The notes beneath the pieces are model-generated. The model was not told the DNA's origin, made no database searches, and saw nothing but the letters and a program-made list of their open reading frames with translations. A DNA stretch of 64,000 bases from assembly GCF_029360705.1 (NCBI RefSeq), contig NZ_JARKMX010000008.1:3402202-3466201 (forward strand), written 5' to 3'. This stretch comes from Paraflavitalea pollutisoli (lineage in GTDB: Bacteria; Bacteroidota; Bacteroidia; Chitinophagales; Chitinophagaceae). The position numbers and the translations under genes were made by a program. This document shows, piece after piece, positions 8,027 to 16,652 of the stretch; the first letter of the stretch is position 1, and each line of letters starts with the position of its first letter.

Positions 8027-9061
8027 TCAGAACATTTTTTTTGCTTGCTTATATCCGTCATCAATAAGTGCTATTGCCTTCTTTCCACCAAAGGACAGTA
8101 TCGTCGTGTTAAATGAAATACCCAAATTCTTTTCTGGTCGAATAATGCAGACATTGTAAATCGGCTCTCCATCCTCAGGAGCACTGCCAATATTCAGGAT
8201 GTCAAGTAGGTCAAGCTGTGAATGAAAACTAACGGAAAGAAATGAATTCATCATAGATTCTAGAATATCGATAACACCGTTTGCACTACCATTCTCTACT
8301 ACACTTGCCATGACCATATAAATATTTGAAGTGCCAAATTTTGGTTCTAACATCGGGTATAGCGGATCATTTCTTAGCACACCCCCATCCACCATAGGTT
8401 CAGTGAAAGGCGCGACAATTTGAGGAGGGAAGGCCATTGGAATAGCGGAAGTACACATAAGGGCGTCCACCAGATTGCCTTTATCCGCAATTTGCATCCA
8501 TTTTTTGGTGCTACTATTGCCAGGAGAAAATTGGCTGTCCATTGCGCAGTAGTATGCCACACGCACGGGGGCCACACCGGCTATATCTGACAAGGTTACC
8601 GCTAAGTTCATGGGAGGTTTCTTTAACTGATCTTCTGCTTTCGCCAGAACCTCTTCAATCTTTTTCCGGAGGGGTACATTATTAAGAACACTTATCGAAT
8701 TATTCAAAAATCGGATACTCCACTTCAGCGCGGGGATGCGTATTGCTTTTAGTAAAAGAAGTATGGGCAACAGCACTACAAAGAAATATAGCTTTATTAT
8801 CAACCCGAACTTCTTCTTGTACACCGCTCGATTCTTCAAACCTATCCAAATTTTTTTAAGGGCATTAACATCTTTGCCAGCAAAAATTGCGGCTGCATTC
8901 AGCGCTCCAGCCGATGCCCCCGAAACCACAACAGGGTCCTTTCCATGCCATTCTCGTATTGCGGCATACGCTCCAACTTCCCAAGCGCCGAAAGCCCCAC
9001 CTCCTGAAAAGACAACGCCGTAATCGGCATCTTTTTCAAACCGTGTTGCAAACTTGTCCAT
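8027..9061 (-). CDS. Patatin-like phospholipase
   Basis: This 344-residue patatin-family acyl hydrolase has all catalytic elements. The oxyanion-hole loop is GGGAFG at residues 20-25, the nucleophile elbow GASAG has Ser50, and the second catalytic residue is Asp225 in MVDGGVLRND. A hydrophobic segment at about residues 86-107 (LIIKLYFFVVLLPILLLL) is inserted between the elbow and the Asp, which would attach the enzyme to the membrane it hydrolyses. Patatin lipases act as membrane-degrading effectors in several phage-defence systems (for example CapV of CBASS), but no cyclic-nucleotide synthase lies next to it here, so defence is only suggested by the neighbours. It starts 5 bases after a small coiled-coil gene and must be co-transcribed with it. 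Confidence 0.88.
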   Translation of the reverse strand: MDKFATRFEKDADYGVVFSGGGAFGAWEVGAYAAIREWHGKDPVVVSGASAGALNAAAIFAGKDVNALKKIWIGLKNRAVYKKKFGLIIKLYFFVVLLPILLLLKAIRIPALKWSIRFLNNSISVLNNVPLRKKIEEVLAKAEDQLKKPPMNLAVTLSDIAGVAPVRVAYYCAMDSQFSPGNSSTKKWMQIADKGNLVDALMCTSAIPMAFPPQIVAPFTEPMVDGGVLRNDPLYPMLEPKFGTSNIYMVMASVVENGSANGVIDILESMMNSFLSVSFHSQLDLLDILNIGSAPEDGEPIYNVCIIRPEKNLGISFNTTILSFGGKKAIALIDDGYKQAKKMF

Positions 9062-9066
9062 ACTTT

Positions 9067-9288
9067 CTAGCCTTCTGTTTTTTTGCGTTTGAAAGTAATT
9101 TCAAAAGATTCATCTGGAGTGGTAAAAGTTATCGTACTCTGATCTGTATCAGTATTACCCGAATAGTCAATCTCCTCCATGATAATTTCCAATGCCGCTA
9201 AAACGGCTTTGCTTCTCATCCCCTTTCTTCTTTTTTCGCATTGCTCCAATTTTTTTTTGGTTTCTTCCAATTCTTGTTCTACACTCAT
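9067..9288 (-). CDS. Small coiled-coil protein co-transcribed with the patatin gene
   Basis: This 73-residue protein starts with a heptad-like coiled coil (VEQELEETKKKLEQCEKRRK, residues 3-22). It continues as a helix (SKAVLAALEIIMEEIDYSG) and ends in a short beta-type tail (STITFTTPDESFEITFKR). No family recognised. The 5-base gap to the patatin ATG and the shared strand mean the two are translated together. It may act as an oligomerising partner, inhibitor or sensor for the lipase, which is inference from the layout. A sequence TATATTTA (leftward, 9315-9322) resembles the Bacteroidetes -7 box just upstream. Confidence 0.65.
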   Translation of the reverse strand: MSVEQELEETKKKLEQCEKRRKGMRSKAVLAALEIIMEEIDYSGNTDTDQSTITFTTPDESFEITFKRKKTEG

Positions 9289-9468
9289 ATAATATATTTA
9301 TTGTAAGGATCGCCTAAATATAAAAGAAGGCAGTGTCCGTCGCACCCGTTAAAACACCCAAAAACTCTAAACACAAACTCTTACGGATAAATCTGCATCA
9401 ACAATAAAACCTTAAGTTGAAATGCGCGATATGAACTCGATTAGACAGAATAATTCAATAGATTGAGG

Positions 9469-9476
9469 TATATTTG
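9469..9476 (+). promoter_or_regulatory. Candidate -7 promoter box for the nucleotidyltransferase-HEPN gene
   Basis: TATATTTG matches the Bacteroidetes -7 consensus TAnnTTTG exactly. Transcription would begin near 9482 and leave a leader of about 37 bases before the ATG at 9519. This also argues against a start codon further upstream, since the frame's first possible start lies inside this box. No good TTTG is seen at the -33 position, so the call rests on the -7 box alone. Confidence 0.45.
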
Positions 9477-9518
9477 TTGGTCGCAATTTTCATTATTATA
9501 CCAGTAGACCAAACAGAC

Positions 9519-10370
9519 ATGAAACCTTCCTTTGATCTATTACCTGAAAAGAAACAGCATGAGATCCGCATGATCGTGGAATTCATTAAGCAGGTAATTG
9601 ATCCGGAAATGGTAATTCTGTTTGGCAGTTACGCGAAGAATAAGTTCGTGGAGCACCGCTATTATTCTGATGGGATACTCAACGAATACATCAGCGATTA
9701 TGACTTCCTTGTAGTAACCAAAGATAATCCTGGCGAAACGTATGAGCAAGAGCATAAAGTCTTACAACTGGCTGAGGAATTTGAACCACCAGTAAACCTG
9801 GAAATCCACGGTGTGGAGTTTATCAATAAAGGACTGGAGTGGGGCCATTACTTTTGGGTAGATATCGTTGAAGAAGGGATTATTCTTTATGATAAGAAAA
9901 CAGTTAAGTTTACGGAACCCAGGGAACTATCCACGGAAGAAAGAAGAAAGAAAACGCAAGACTACTTCGATTTATGGTTCCCTCAATCCTTAGAGTTTTT
10001 AAGCGGGAGCCATCACTTTTTTGAAAGAGGTAATTATAAGACGGCAGACTTCATGCTGCAACAAACGGTCGAATCACTATATTATGCAATTCTTTTAGTA
10101 TTTACTGACTACAAACCCAAAATTCATAATTTGTGGAGACTGCGAAAGAAGGTAAAGCCATACTCTGAAGAGTTATTTTTGCTTTTTCATGCAGAAACAG
10201 ACAAGAACGACAAACGGCTTTTCGAGTTATTGAAACAGGGATATATAGAGGCTCGTTATGATCCAAAATTCATCATTTCACAACCAGATATTTCGACATT
10301 AATCGATAGGGTTACACAGATGCTACCAATAGCTGAAAAAATATGTAAATTACGCATCGCGGAGCTTTGA
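9519..10370 (+). CDS. Fused nucleotidyltransferase-HEPN protein
   Basis: With the ATG at 9519 the protein has 283 residues. Residues 1-110 form a minimal nucleotidyltransferase: LFGSYAK (G36-S37) followed by SDYDFLVV with the two metal-binding aspartates D60 and D62, and a third acidic strand PVNLEIHGVEF. Residues 140-280 form a HEPN helical bundle (FMLQQTVESLYYAILLVF, IHNLWRLRKKV, GYIEARYDPKF), of the kind that lacks the RNase RxxxxH motif. As separate genes, MNT and HEPN make toxin-antitoxin pairs in which the MNT AMPylates the HEPN RNase. This is the fused form, whose substrate is unknown. It converges with an XRE regulator gene, leaving 6 bases between stops. Confidence 0.8.
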   Translation: MKPSFDLLPEKKQHEIRMIVEFIKQVIDPEMVILFGSYAKNKFVEHRYYSDGILNEYISDYDFLVVTKDNPGETYEQEHKVLQLAEEFEPPVNLEIHGVEFINKGLEWGHYFWVDIVEEGIILYDKKTVKFTEPRELSTEERRKKTQDYFDLWFPQSLEFLSGSHHFFERGNYKTADFMLQQTVESLYYAILLVFTDYKPKIHNLWRLRKKVKPYSEELFLLFHAETDKNDKRLFELLKQGYIEARYDPKFIISQPDISTLIDRVTQMLPIAEKICKLRIAEL

Positions 10371-10376
10371 ATGATA

Positions 10377-10865
10377 TTATTTTTTTCTCTTAGAAAATTG
10401 CTTTTGTCTTCCTACCAAATTATATTTTAGCAGTCCTTTTTTTACCATTCGGCTTAAAGCAAGTGAAACGCTACCTGAAGTTAATTCGATATTATTAGCT
10501 TCTTTAAAATATGCAGTTACGTCTCTCACAAATCTGGGTGTGATAAAAAAATCCGAACTTTCAAATAACTCTTCAAGTAATTGGGTTGGCTTTAGTTTTT
10601 CCTTTCGTTGTGGACTAAGTTTATATCGTGGTTGTTTGTCGAATTTAACGTCAAACAAATCTTTTGGAGCAACACCTATTGCCTTTGCTATCTCAATTAT
10701 ATAGCTAACTGTAGTTTCGGCACCTTTCTCTATCCGAGAAAGAGCTTGATATGAGAATCCAGTCATGTCTGATATATCGGCAATATTATATCCGGCAGCC
10801 CTTCTGAGCTGTTCAATTTTAGCACCTACCTTTTTGGTTTCCTTTTCGTTATGAAATTTCTTCAC
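10377..10865 (-). CDS. XRE-family transcriptional regulator
   Basis: This 162-residue protein has an N-terminal Cro/C1-type helix-turn-helix at about residues 14-70 (GAKIEQLRRAAGYNIADISD, then GFSYQALSRIEKG). A linker follows, and a C-terminal region with VRDVTAYFKEANNIELTSGS and ALSRMVKKGLLKYNLVGRQK looks like a winged helix, so it may have two DNA-contacting parts. The start is a GTG at 10865, since no ATG precedes the HTH. It converges on the nucleotidyltransferase-HEPN gene. It may control neighbouring defence genes or its own promoter in the AT-rich 470-base region to the right. Which genes it regulates cannot be told from the sequence. Confidence 0.85.
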   Translation of the reverse strand: MKKFHNEKETKKVGAKIEQLRRAAGYNIADISDMTGFSYQALSRIEKGAETTVSYIIEIAKAIGVAPKDLFDVKFDKQPRYKLSPQRKEKLKPTQLLEELFESSDFFITPRFVRDVTAYFKEANNIELTSGSVSLALSRMVKKGLLKYNLVGRQKQFSKRKK

Positions 10866-11335
10866 CGTCCAAATTGACTGGACATTTAATAATCATTATA
10901 TATTATCTACGTAATAATTTGTCGAATAAATTAATTTATCTACATTCGTATAGATAGTAATTGTTCCTTTATCCAGTTATCGGGGTGCGTGAGAAACACC
11001 AGGTATGCTGATGAAGGAAAAAACATATAACTGCATTAAGTGCAGGGTTCATTTCTTTTGCCTTAACAGGAGCATTTTCTCACGCCCCGTTACTGGTAAT
11101 CGGAACCCTGCCTTATTTTTTTATCCCGCTACTCAACATTCGATCCATACACCCACCCGTTACTGGTGTATCCATTCTGCATGTTCATTTATTGTTTCCC
11201 TCGTGAAATGGTCCGGCTGGCTGAAAGAACCAGTGCCCGTTTAAGTATTCCATGAAAACCGCGGAGAGCGGGCATGTCGCAAGGTCCGCTGCTCCGCATT
11301 TTTATACCATTATTCACCTTTACCTCCACTTCGTT
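10866..11335. other. Regulatory-looking stretch between XRE gene and susC
   Basis: These 470 bases lie between the divergent XRE and susC genes. The left part (10866-10980) is very AT-rich and should hold the XRE promoter. The right part has higher GC and contains a long inverted repeat plus a 12-base direct repeat CCCGTTACTGGT. A 79-codon rightward frame at 11005-11244 runs through this repeat structure; its Cys/Pro-rich product resembles no protein I know, so I do not call it a gene. No ECF-sigma or anti-sigma gene, often found before susC, is present. Confidence 0.5.
10981..11089. repeat. Long-range inverted repeat in the susC leader
   Basis: CGGGGTGCGTGAGAAA at 10981-10996 is mirrored by TTTTCTCACGCCCCG at about 11075-11089, and the flanks CCAGT/ACTGG extend the pairing. 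The arms could form a stem of about 20 pairs with two small bulges, enclosing some 78 bases. It lies 250 bases before the susC start, so it may be a structured leader or a regulator-binding region. It does not contain the second-half consensus of a TPP riboswitch despite the similar GGGGTGC...GAGAAA opening. Confidence 0.45.
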
Positions 11336-14300
11336 ATGAAACTCGTTATTTCCATCCTGCTTATATTATCTATTCTTTTTACTCAGGCACAACAGCCCCC
11401 TCCCCCGACCACTTCCGCTGCCAATACCCGTCACCAGGTATCCGGAAAGGTTATCAATCATCGCGGTGAACCACTGGCACGAGTAAGTATTACCCTGCGC
11501 AACGGCAGCGGCACCGTAACCGATGCACAGGGCCAGTTTACCTTCGCCCACCTTCAGCCATCCGATATATTACACATATCCTTTGTAGGCTATGCCGAAC
11601 AACGTATTGTGGTCGGCAGCAGGAATAACCTGGTCATTACTCTTCAGCCCACCAGCAACCATCTTGATGAAGTGGTAGTGCAGGGATATGGAATCACCAA
11701 CCGCCGTACCGGTACCGGCAATATTTCCAGGGTGACGGCGGAAGAGATCGAAAAACAACCGGTGATCAACGTCATGCAGATACTGCAGGGACGATCAGCA
11801 GGCACCTCTATTACCAATGTGAGCGGCGCCGTCAGTGCATCACTATCCATCGTGGTCCGCGGCCTGACAGGAATCGAACCCTCCGTGATCCGGGAACCGC
11901 TGTACATCGTTGATGGAGTTCCCCTGACGCCGCTCAACCTCTCCCCAGTGCAGACTACGGTGGGTGGCACTACCATATCACAAGGCACCATTCAGTCAGG
12001 CATGGCATCGCCTGCAGGAGGACAAAGCCCCTTCTTTAATATAAATGCCGCCGATGTAGAAAGCATAGAAGTACTTAAAGATGCGGATGCAACGGCTATC
12101 TATGGATCCAGGGCCGCGAATGGCGTTATTCTTATAACCATGAAAAAAGGTAAGGCTGGCAAAACGGTCACCGATCTGAATGTGTATACGGGCTTCAGTA
12201 AGGTGACCCGTTTTTTTCCGCTGCTCAATACTGCCCAGTATGTGCAGTTACGCAAAGCCGCACTGCTGAACGATGGCCTTCCCCTTGACTTGTTCTCGGC
12301 CCCAGACCTGGTTGCCTGGGATACCACCCGCTATACCGATTGGCAGCGCTATGCTTTTGGTGGATCGGGCCGGGTGGTCAATGCACAACTTAGTCTTACC
12401 GGCGGCACCACGCAGACCAATTTCCGGTTGGGTGCAGGGTACAACTACCAGCGAGACATCGCAGCGATCAGCGGCGGAAATCAGCGCGGCTCCCTGTCTT
12501 TGGCTTTGCAACATAAAACACCCCGGCAGAAACTCATCATTGACCTGTCGACTCAATATAGCATCACCAGCAGCAACCTGATCTATAATGGAACTACAGC
12601 CTTGCTGCCGCCCAATGCCCCGGCAGTTTTCGATCGCCAGGGTAAATTGAACTATTCTGGATGGACCCCATTGGTTAACAGTTTTATGTTCGGTTCGCTA
12701 CTACAGCCTTACGAGGCATCCACCAGTCTGCTCAATAGTAACCTGGTCCTGACATACAACCTAGCCAGGGGATGGACAGCCCGTGTAAACCTGGGCTATA
12801 ACAACTCCTTCAGCAGACAATCGCATACCATTCCCATTACCTCCCTTAACCCGGACCTTAATCCGAGGGGATCACTCACCTTCGGCCGCACCTTCTTTCA
12901 TAACCTGATCACTGAGCCCCAAATTGAATACACCGGCTTTGTAGGTCCTGGCAAATTGAGTGCATTGGGTGGCGGTACCTACCAATCCAACAAGACCAAT
13001 GGACTGCTTAATGCTGGCTCGAACTATACCAGCGACTTACTGCTTGGCTCGATCAATGCGGCTCCCACCAAAGTGGTAGTGGAAAACGATGCGCAGTATA
13101 AATACACAGGTGGCTTCCTCCGCCTTTCCTATAACCTATTCGATAAATACGTCATTAACCTCAACGGCCGCCGTGATGGGTCCTCCCGCTTCGGTGCAGG
13201 TAAGCGCTTTGGCAATTTTGGCTCAATCGGGACAGCGTGGATCTTTTCGGCTGAAAGATTCATGAAGGGACTGCCCTTTGTCAGCTTTGGCAAGCTGCGA
13301 GGAAGCTATGGCGTAACAGGTTCCGACCAAATTGGAGACTACGCCTACCTGTCCTTGTGGGTGTTCGGTACAGGCGGTCGCTATGGCGATCATTCGCCGC
13401 TGTTCCCGACCCGGTTTGCTGACACACTGCTGCATTGGGAGCAAAACCGCAAGCTCGAAGGAGCACTCCAACTGGGACTGTTCAAAGATCGAATCAACCT
13501 GGAAGTAGCCTATTATCGTAACCGGTGCAATAACCAACTGATCAGCCTGCCGGTAGCTACTCAGGGTGGCTTCGCCAACGTGATCACCAATGCTCCCGCC
13601 AATGTCCAAAATACGGGTCTTGAAATCCTTGCTACCGTACATGCCATCCGGCAAACCAACTGGCAACTCACCACCAGGCTAAACCTCTCCGTCAATCGCA
13701 ACAAGCTACTGTCGTACCCCAATTTTGAACAGTCGCCCTATAAAGGAAGATACGAGATCGGCAAGCCACTCAACATTCAGAAATACCTGCAGTTTACTGG
13801 CATCGATCCGGCAACCGGTGAATACAACTTTGCTGATCGCAACGGCGATGGTCAGATTAGTATCGATTTAACCGGTAATACTGTCGATGATCGGGCACCA
13901 GTGATTCTGGCTCCCAGGTGGGAGGGCGGTATCACGACCGAGCTATCTTACAGGCAGTGGTCTCTCAGTGTGCTGTTCTATTGCAGGCAGCAAAAGGGAT
14001 TCAATGCGCTTGTCAGCGCAGAACAGCCAGGAGCCCGCACCAATCAGCCCACAGCTGTCATGAATTACTGGCAAAAAGAGGGTGATCGGACAACGACAGG
14101 CAAACCCACCGTGTACCCCACCACCAGCGGCACCAATTATGCCTATTATTCCGATGCGCGGATCTCAGACGCCTCCTTCATTCGCCTGCAAAACCTCTCG
14201 CTATACTGGAACTTCCCCGATCGCACGTTGCAGAAGCTACACCTGGGTAGTCTACGGCTGTTCTTGCAGGGAGAAAACCTGCTACTCATTACCAGGTACA

Positions 14301-14383
14301 AAGGCAACGATCCGGAAGTACAGCAATTGGGCGCCATGCCGCGCCCCGCGATTATCACTGCCGGCCTTTCCTGTAAACTATAA
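11336..14383 (+). CDS. SusC/RagA-family TonB-dependent outer-membrane receptor
   Basis: The preferred ATG at 11336 gives MKLVISILLILSILFTQAQQ, a proper signal peptide, and a 1015-residue protein; an upstream in-frame ATG at 11252 would add 28 residues without a signal function. After the signal comes a carboxypeptidase-regulatory-like domain (residues about 35-110: VSGKVINHRGEPLARVSITL). Then come the TonB-dependent plug with LDEVVVQGYG and SIEVLKDADATAIYGSRAAN followed by GVILITMKKG, and a long beta-barrel. SusC proteins import oligosaccharides or peptides through the outer membrane together with a SusD lipoprotein, and the susD gene follows after 9 bases. The substrate is unknown because no glycosidase, sulfatase or peptidase gene accompanies the pair, which is unusual for a polysaccharide utilisation locus. 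Confidence 0.95.
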   Translation: MKLVISILLILSILFTQAQQPPPPTTSAANTRHQVSGKVINHRGEPLARVSITLRNGSGTVTDAQGQFTFAHLQPSDILHISFVGYAEQRIVVGSRNNLVITLQPTSNHLDEVVVQGYGITNRRTGTGNISRVTAEEIEKQPVINVMQILQGRSAGTSITNVSGAVSASLSIVVRGLTGIEPSVIREPLYIVDGVPLTPLNLSPVQTTVGGTTISQGTIQSGMASPAGGQSPFFNINAADVESIEVLKDADATAIYGSRAANGVILITMKKGKAGKTVTDLNVYTGFSKVTRFFPLLNTAQYVQLRKAALLNDGLPLDLFSAPDLVAWDTTRYTDWQRYAFGGSGRVVNAQLSLTGGTTQTNFRLGAGYNYQRDIAAISGGNQRGSLSLALQHKTPRQKLIIDLSTQYSITSSNLIYNGTTALLPPNAPAVFDRQGKLNYSGWTPLVNSFMFGSLLQPYEASTSLLNSNLVLTYNLARGWTARVNLGYNNSFSRQSHTIPITSLNPDLNPRGSLTFGRTFFHNLITEPQIEYTGFVGPGKLSALGGGTYQSNKTNGLLNAGSNYTSDLLLGSINAAPTKVVVENDAQYKYTGGFLRLSYNLFDKYVINLNGRRDGSSRFGAGKRFGNFGSIGTAWIFSAERFMKGLPFVSFGKLRGSYGVTGSDQIGDYAYLSLWVFGTGGRYGDHSPLFPTRFADTLLHWEQNRKLEGALQLGLFKDRINLEVAYYRNRCNNQLISLPVATQGGFANVITNAPANVQNTGLEILATVHAIRQTNWQLTTRLNLSVNRNKLLSYPNFEQSPYKGRYEIGKPLNIQKYLQFTGIDPATGEYNFADRNGDGQISIDLTGNTVDDRAPVILAPRWEGGITTELSYRQWSLSVLFYCRQQKGFNALVSAEQPGARTNQPTAVMNYWQKEGDRTTTGKPTVYPTTSGTNYAYYSDARISDASFIRLQNLSLYWNFPDRTLQKLHLGSLRLFLQGENLLLITRYKGNDPEVQQLGAMPRPAIITAGLSCKL

Positions 14384-14392
14384 TGCTAACAA

Positions 14393-15874
14393 ATGAAAAA
14401 AATTCTTATGACCAATAAACTCACCTTGTGTGCCCCAATACTTGTACGGTTCCAATGCCGCAACCGTCTGCTGGTCGCCGGACTGCTGACCAGCCTGATC
14501 GGGGGACTTGCTGGTTGCGAAAAAATCGTAGAGGTTCCTTTACCTGCTACCAGTATTCCCCAGTCCATGGTTTTTACTACTGATCAGGAAGCCATCAGCG
14601 CGCTGGCTGGCACCTACTACAGAATGGTTAATAGCAACACACCAACCCTGATCAATGGCGGTATGACAATCTATTCAGCCCTTGCCAGCGATGAACTCGT
14701 TGTATTTGACAAAAGTAATACTGCATACCTGCAGTATTATCAAAATAACCTGCAAGCCAATAACCCCTTTATAGCATACCTATGGGAGAATTCTTACCAG
14801 CTTATCTACCAGTTCAATGCTATCCTTGAAGGTGTGCATTCCAACCATACACTGACACCAGCCATCCAAGAACAGATTGCCGCTCAGGCAATGGTGGGAC
14901 GTGCCTTTATATATTACCAGTTAACCACATTGTTCGGGGCAGTGCCTTATATCACTATAACGGATTGGCGGACTACAACAATAAGGAAAAGAGAACCTGT
15001 TGAGCGTGTATATAGCCAGCTTATAGCTGATTTGAAGGAAGCAGAGCAAAGGCTACCTGCCTCTTATAATCTTATTACCGGTGGTAAAACTTCCTTCAAT
15101 AAGTGGGCGGCAACAGCGCTACTGGCGAGGCTCCACGCAATTACCGGTAACTGGCAAGGCGTACTGACAGCCTGCGACAAGATCATGAATAGTGGCGATT
15201 ACGCCCTTGCCGCAACGCCTGCAGGTGTATTCCACCTCAACAGCCCCGAAGCTATCCTGCAGCTGAAGCAAGACAATACCACTTATTCATTCAATGCCAC
15301 CCGCGAAGGGATGTTCCTGCTGCCCATCGATGGCCTCTTTCCCTTTCCGCCATTTGCCTACCTCCCACAAAAACTACTCCTTGATTTTGAATCGGGCGAC
15401 CAGCGTTTCACAGACTGGACACAGAGCAGGGAAATCGATAGCAGGTTGCTTCATTATCCTGCCAAATACAAAGTAGGCCCTTCACAGGCTGAGCCCGGTG
15501 GGCAGATACAGGAAGGTTATATGGTGTTGCGGCTGGCGGAAATCGTTCTATTGCGGGCTGAAGCCCGATTTCGCCTGGACGACATTTCAGGAGCCATTGA
15601 TGATCTCAACCTGATCCGGCAACGGGCCACCCTAAAACCATTGCCTACGGACCTGCAGGAAGCCGAGACCCTCCGTGCAGTGCAACAGGAACGCCGTATA
15701 GAACTATTCTGTGAATGGGGCCATCGTTGGGTGGACCTGAACAGATGGGGAGTGGCAGAAACTATATTGTCGATTAATAAAAGCGCCCCTGTATCACGTA
15801 ACGCATTACTGTTTCCGATCCCAGCGAATGAACTGATGAGTAATCCGAATCTCGATCAAAATACCGGATACTAA
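14393..15874 (+). CDS. SusD/RagB-family nutrient-binding lipoprotein
   Basis: This 493-residue protein has a lipoprotein signal: a hydrophobic stretch ending LTSLIGGLAGC puts the lipidated cysteine at about residue 42 after a longer than usual n-region. ATGs at 14393 and 14408 are both possible starts. The body has the SusD helical repeats (ALAGTYYRMV, AQAMVGRAFIYYQLTTLFG, YMVLRLAEIVLLRAEARFRL) and the typical C-terminus LLFPIPANELMSNPNLDQNT. It forms the surface lid of the SusC transporter. It is co-transcribed with susC, and its stop is followed by a 136-base gap before a Crp-like regulator. Confidence 0.95.
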   Translation: MKKILMTNKLTLCAPILVRFQCRNRLLVAGLLTSLIGGLAGCEKIVEVPLPATSIPQSMVFTTDQEAISALAGTYYRMVNSNTPTLINGGMTIYSALASDELVVFDKSNTAYLQYYQNNLQANNPFIAYLWENSYQLIYQFNAILEGVHSNHTLTPAIQEQIAAQAMVGRAFIYYQLTTLFGAVPYITITDWRTTTIRKREPVERVYSQLIADLKEAEQRLPASYNLITGGKTSFNKWAATALLARLHAITGNWQGVLTACDKIMNSGDYALAATPAGVFHLNSPEAILQLKQDNTTYSFNATREGMFLLPIDGLFPFPPFAYLPQKLLLDFESGDQRFTDWTQSREIDSRLLHYPAKYKVGPSQAEPGGQIQEGYMVLRLAEIVLLRAEARFRLDDISGAIDDLNLIRQRATLKPLPTDLQEAETLRAVQQERRIELFCEWGHRWVDLNRWGVAETILSINKSAPVSRNALLFPIPANELMSNPNLDQNTGY

Positions 15875-16010
15875 ACATATCCTGCCCGGAGACTGGTGGA
15901 ACCTTTTTTCTCTTCCAGGAGCTTCAGCCAGAACCTACGACCCCAGCGAATAAGGTGGAGGTATACAAGGTTCCCCTCTCCGGCAGGTAATAACCAACAC
16001 CAAAACAGCC

Positions 16011-16628
16011 ATGAGATCATTAAGATCCTACGCCAGCAATGTCGAAGCGGCCAAAAAGACGGAATTTGTCTTTCACCTGCCACAACTATCCAGGCGTGCC
16101 CAAAAATTTCTCCGAGAAAGATCCTATCCTCTTATCGTCAAGAAGCGGGAAATACTTATAAAACAAGGAGAGGTCACCGATTGCTTTTTTTATCTCAGAA
16201 ATGGAGCGCTGCGCGAATACATCACGGCTGACAAAATACAATACACCACTATGTTGATTGGTGAAACCAATACCACGCCGAACTTTATGGATTTCTATTT
16301 TTGTCAACCAACAAACTGCACTCTACAAGCCGCCGCGGATAGCATCGTTGATGTTATTCATTTGAACGACATATATGATCTGTTCACCGGCAGCTACAAA
16401 GGCAATGAAACTGTGCAATCCTTTGCCACGCTCATGCGTGCGAAATACATTGACCAGAGCGTACTGCTTCGCTGGCATGTCAAGCGGAGGTACAAATACT
16501 TTGCAGAGCATTACGGCGATCTGATCAATATGGTACCTCATAAATATATAGCCTGCTATTTAGGAATGGCCTCCGAAACGTTTAGCCGCTTGCACAACAG
16601 GCATCCTATGCCAATCAACCCACTATAA
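16011..16628 (+). CDS. Crp/Fnr-family transcriptional regulator
   Basis: This protein has 205 residues. Residues 25-130 look like a cyclic-nucleotide-binding-type beta-roll (YPLIVKKREILIKQGEVTDC, FFYLRNGALREYI). The C-terminal part has the shortened helix-turn-helix usual in Bacteroidetes members (MVPHKYIACYLGMASETFSR). There is no cysteine cluster for Fe-S binding, so an oxygen-sensing Fnr role is unlikely. The effector is unknown; Bacteroidetes members often have a degenerate nucleotide pocket. It follows susD on the same strand and could regulate that pair, but the 136-base gap makes a separate transcript just as likely. Confidence 0.85.
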   Translation: MRSLRSYASNVEAAKKTEFVFHLPQLSRRAQKFLRERSYPLIVKKREILIKQGEVTDCFFYLRNGALREYITADKIQYTTMLIGETNTTPNFMDFYFCQPTNCTLQAAADSIVDVIHLNDIYDLFTGSYKGNETVQSFATLMRAKYIDQSVLLRWHVKRRYKYFAEHYGDLINMVPHKYIACYLGMASETFSRLHNRHPMPINPL

Positions 16629-16652
16629 GAACCCAATTAACACCTATCAATT

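Noticed and set aside
8027-9288. CBASS system based on the patatin gene
   Set aside because: No CD-NTase with cyclase features, Cap2 or Cap3 gene is adjacent; the nucleotidyltransferase at 9519 is an MNT-HEPN protein on the other strand and not of the cyclase type.
10981-11020. Possible TPP riboswitch before susC (GGGGTGC followed by GAGAAA)
   Set aside because: Only the first motif resembles the THI box; the conserved second half (CCTGATCTGG..AATGCC..GCG.AGGGA) is absent, and no thiamine gene is nearby.
11005-11244. 79-codon rightward frame before susC
   Set aside because: It runs through an inverted repeat, its product has no recognisable pattern and it has no matching operon context; probably non-coding.
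11336-15874. Complete polysaccharide utilisation locus
   Set aside because: Only the susC and susD genes are present; no glycosidase, lyase, sulfatase or hybrid two-component gene lies nearby.
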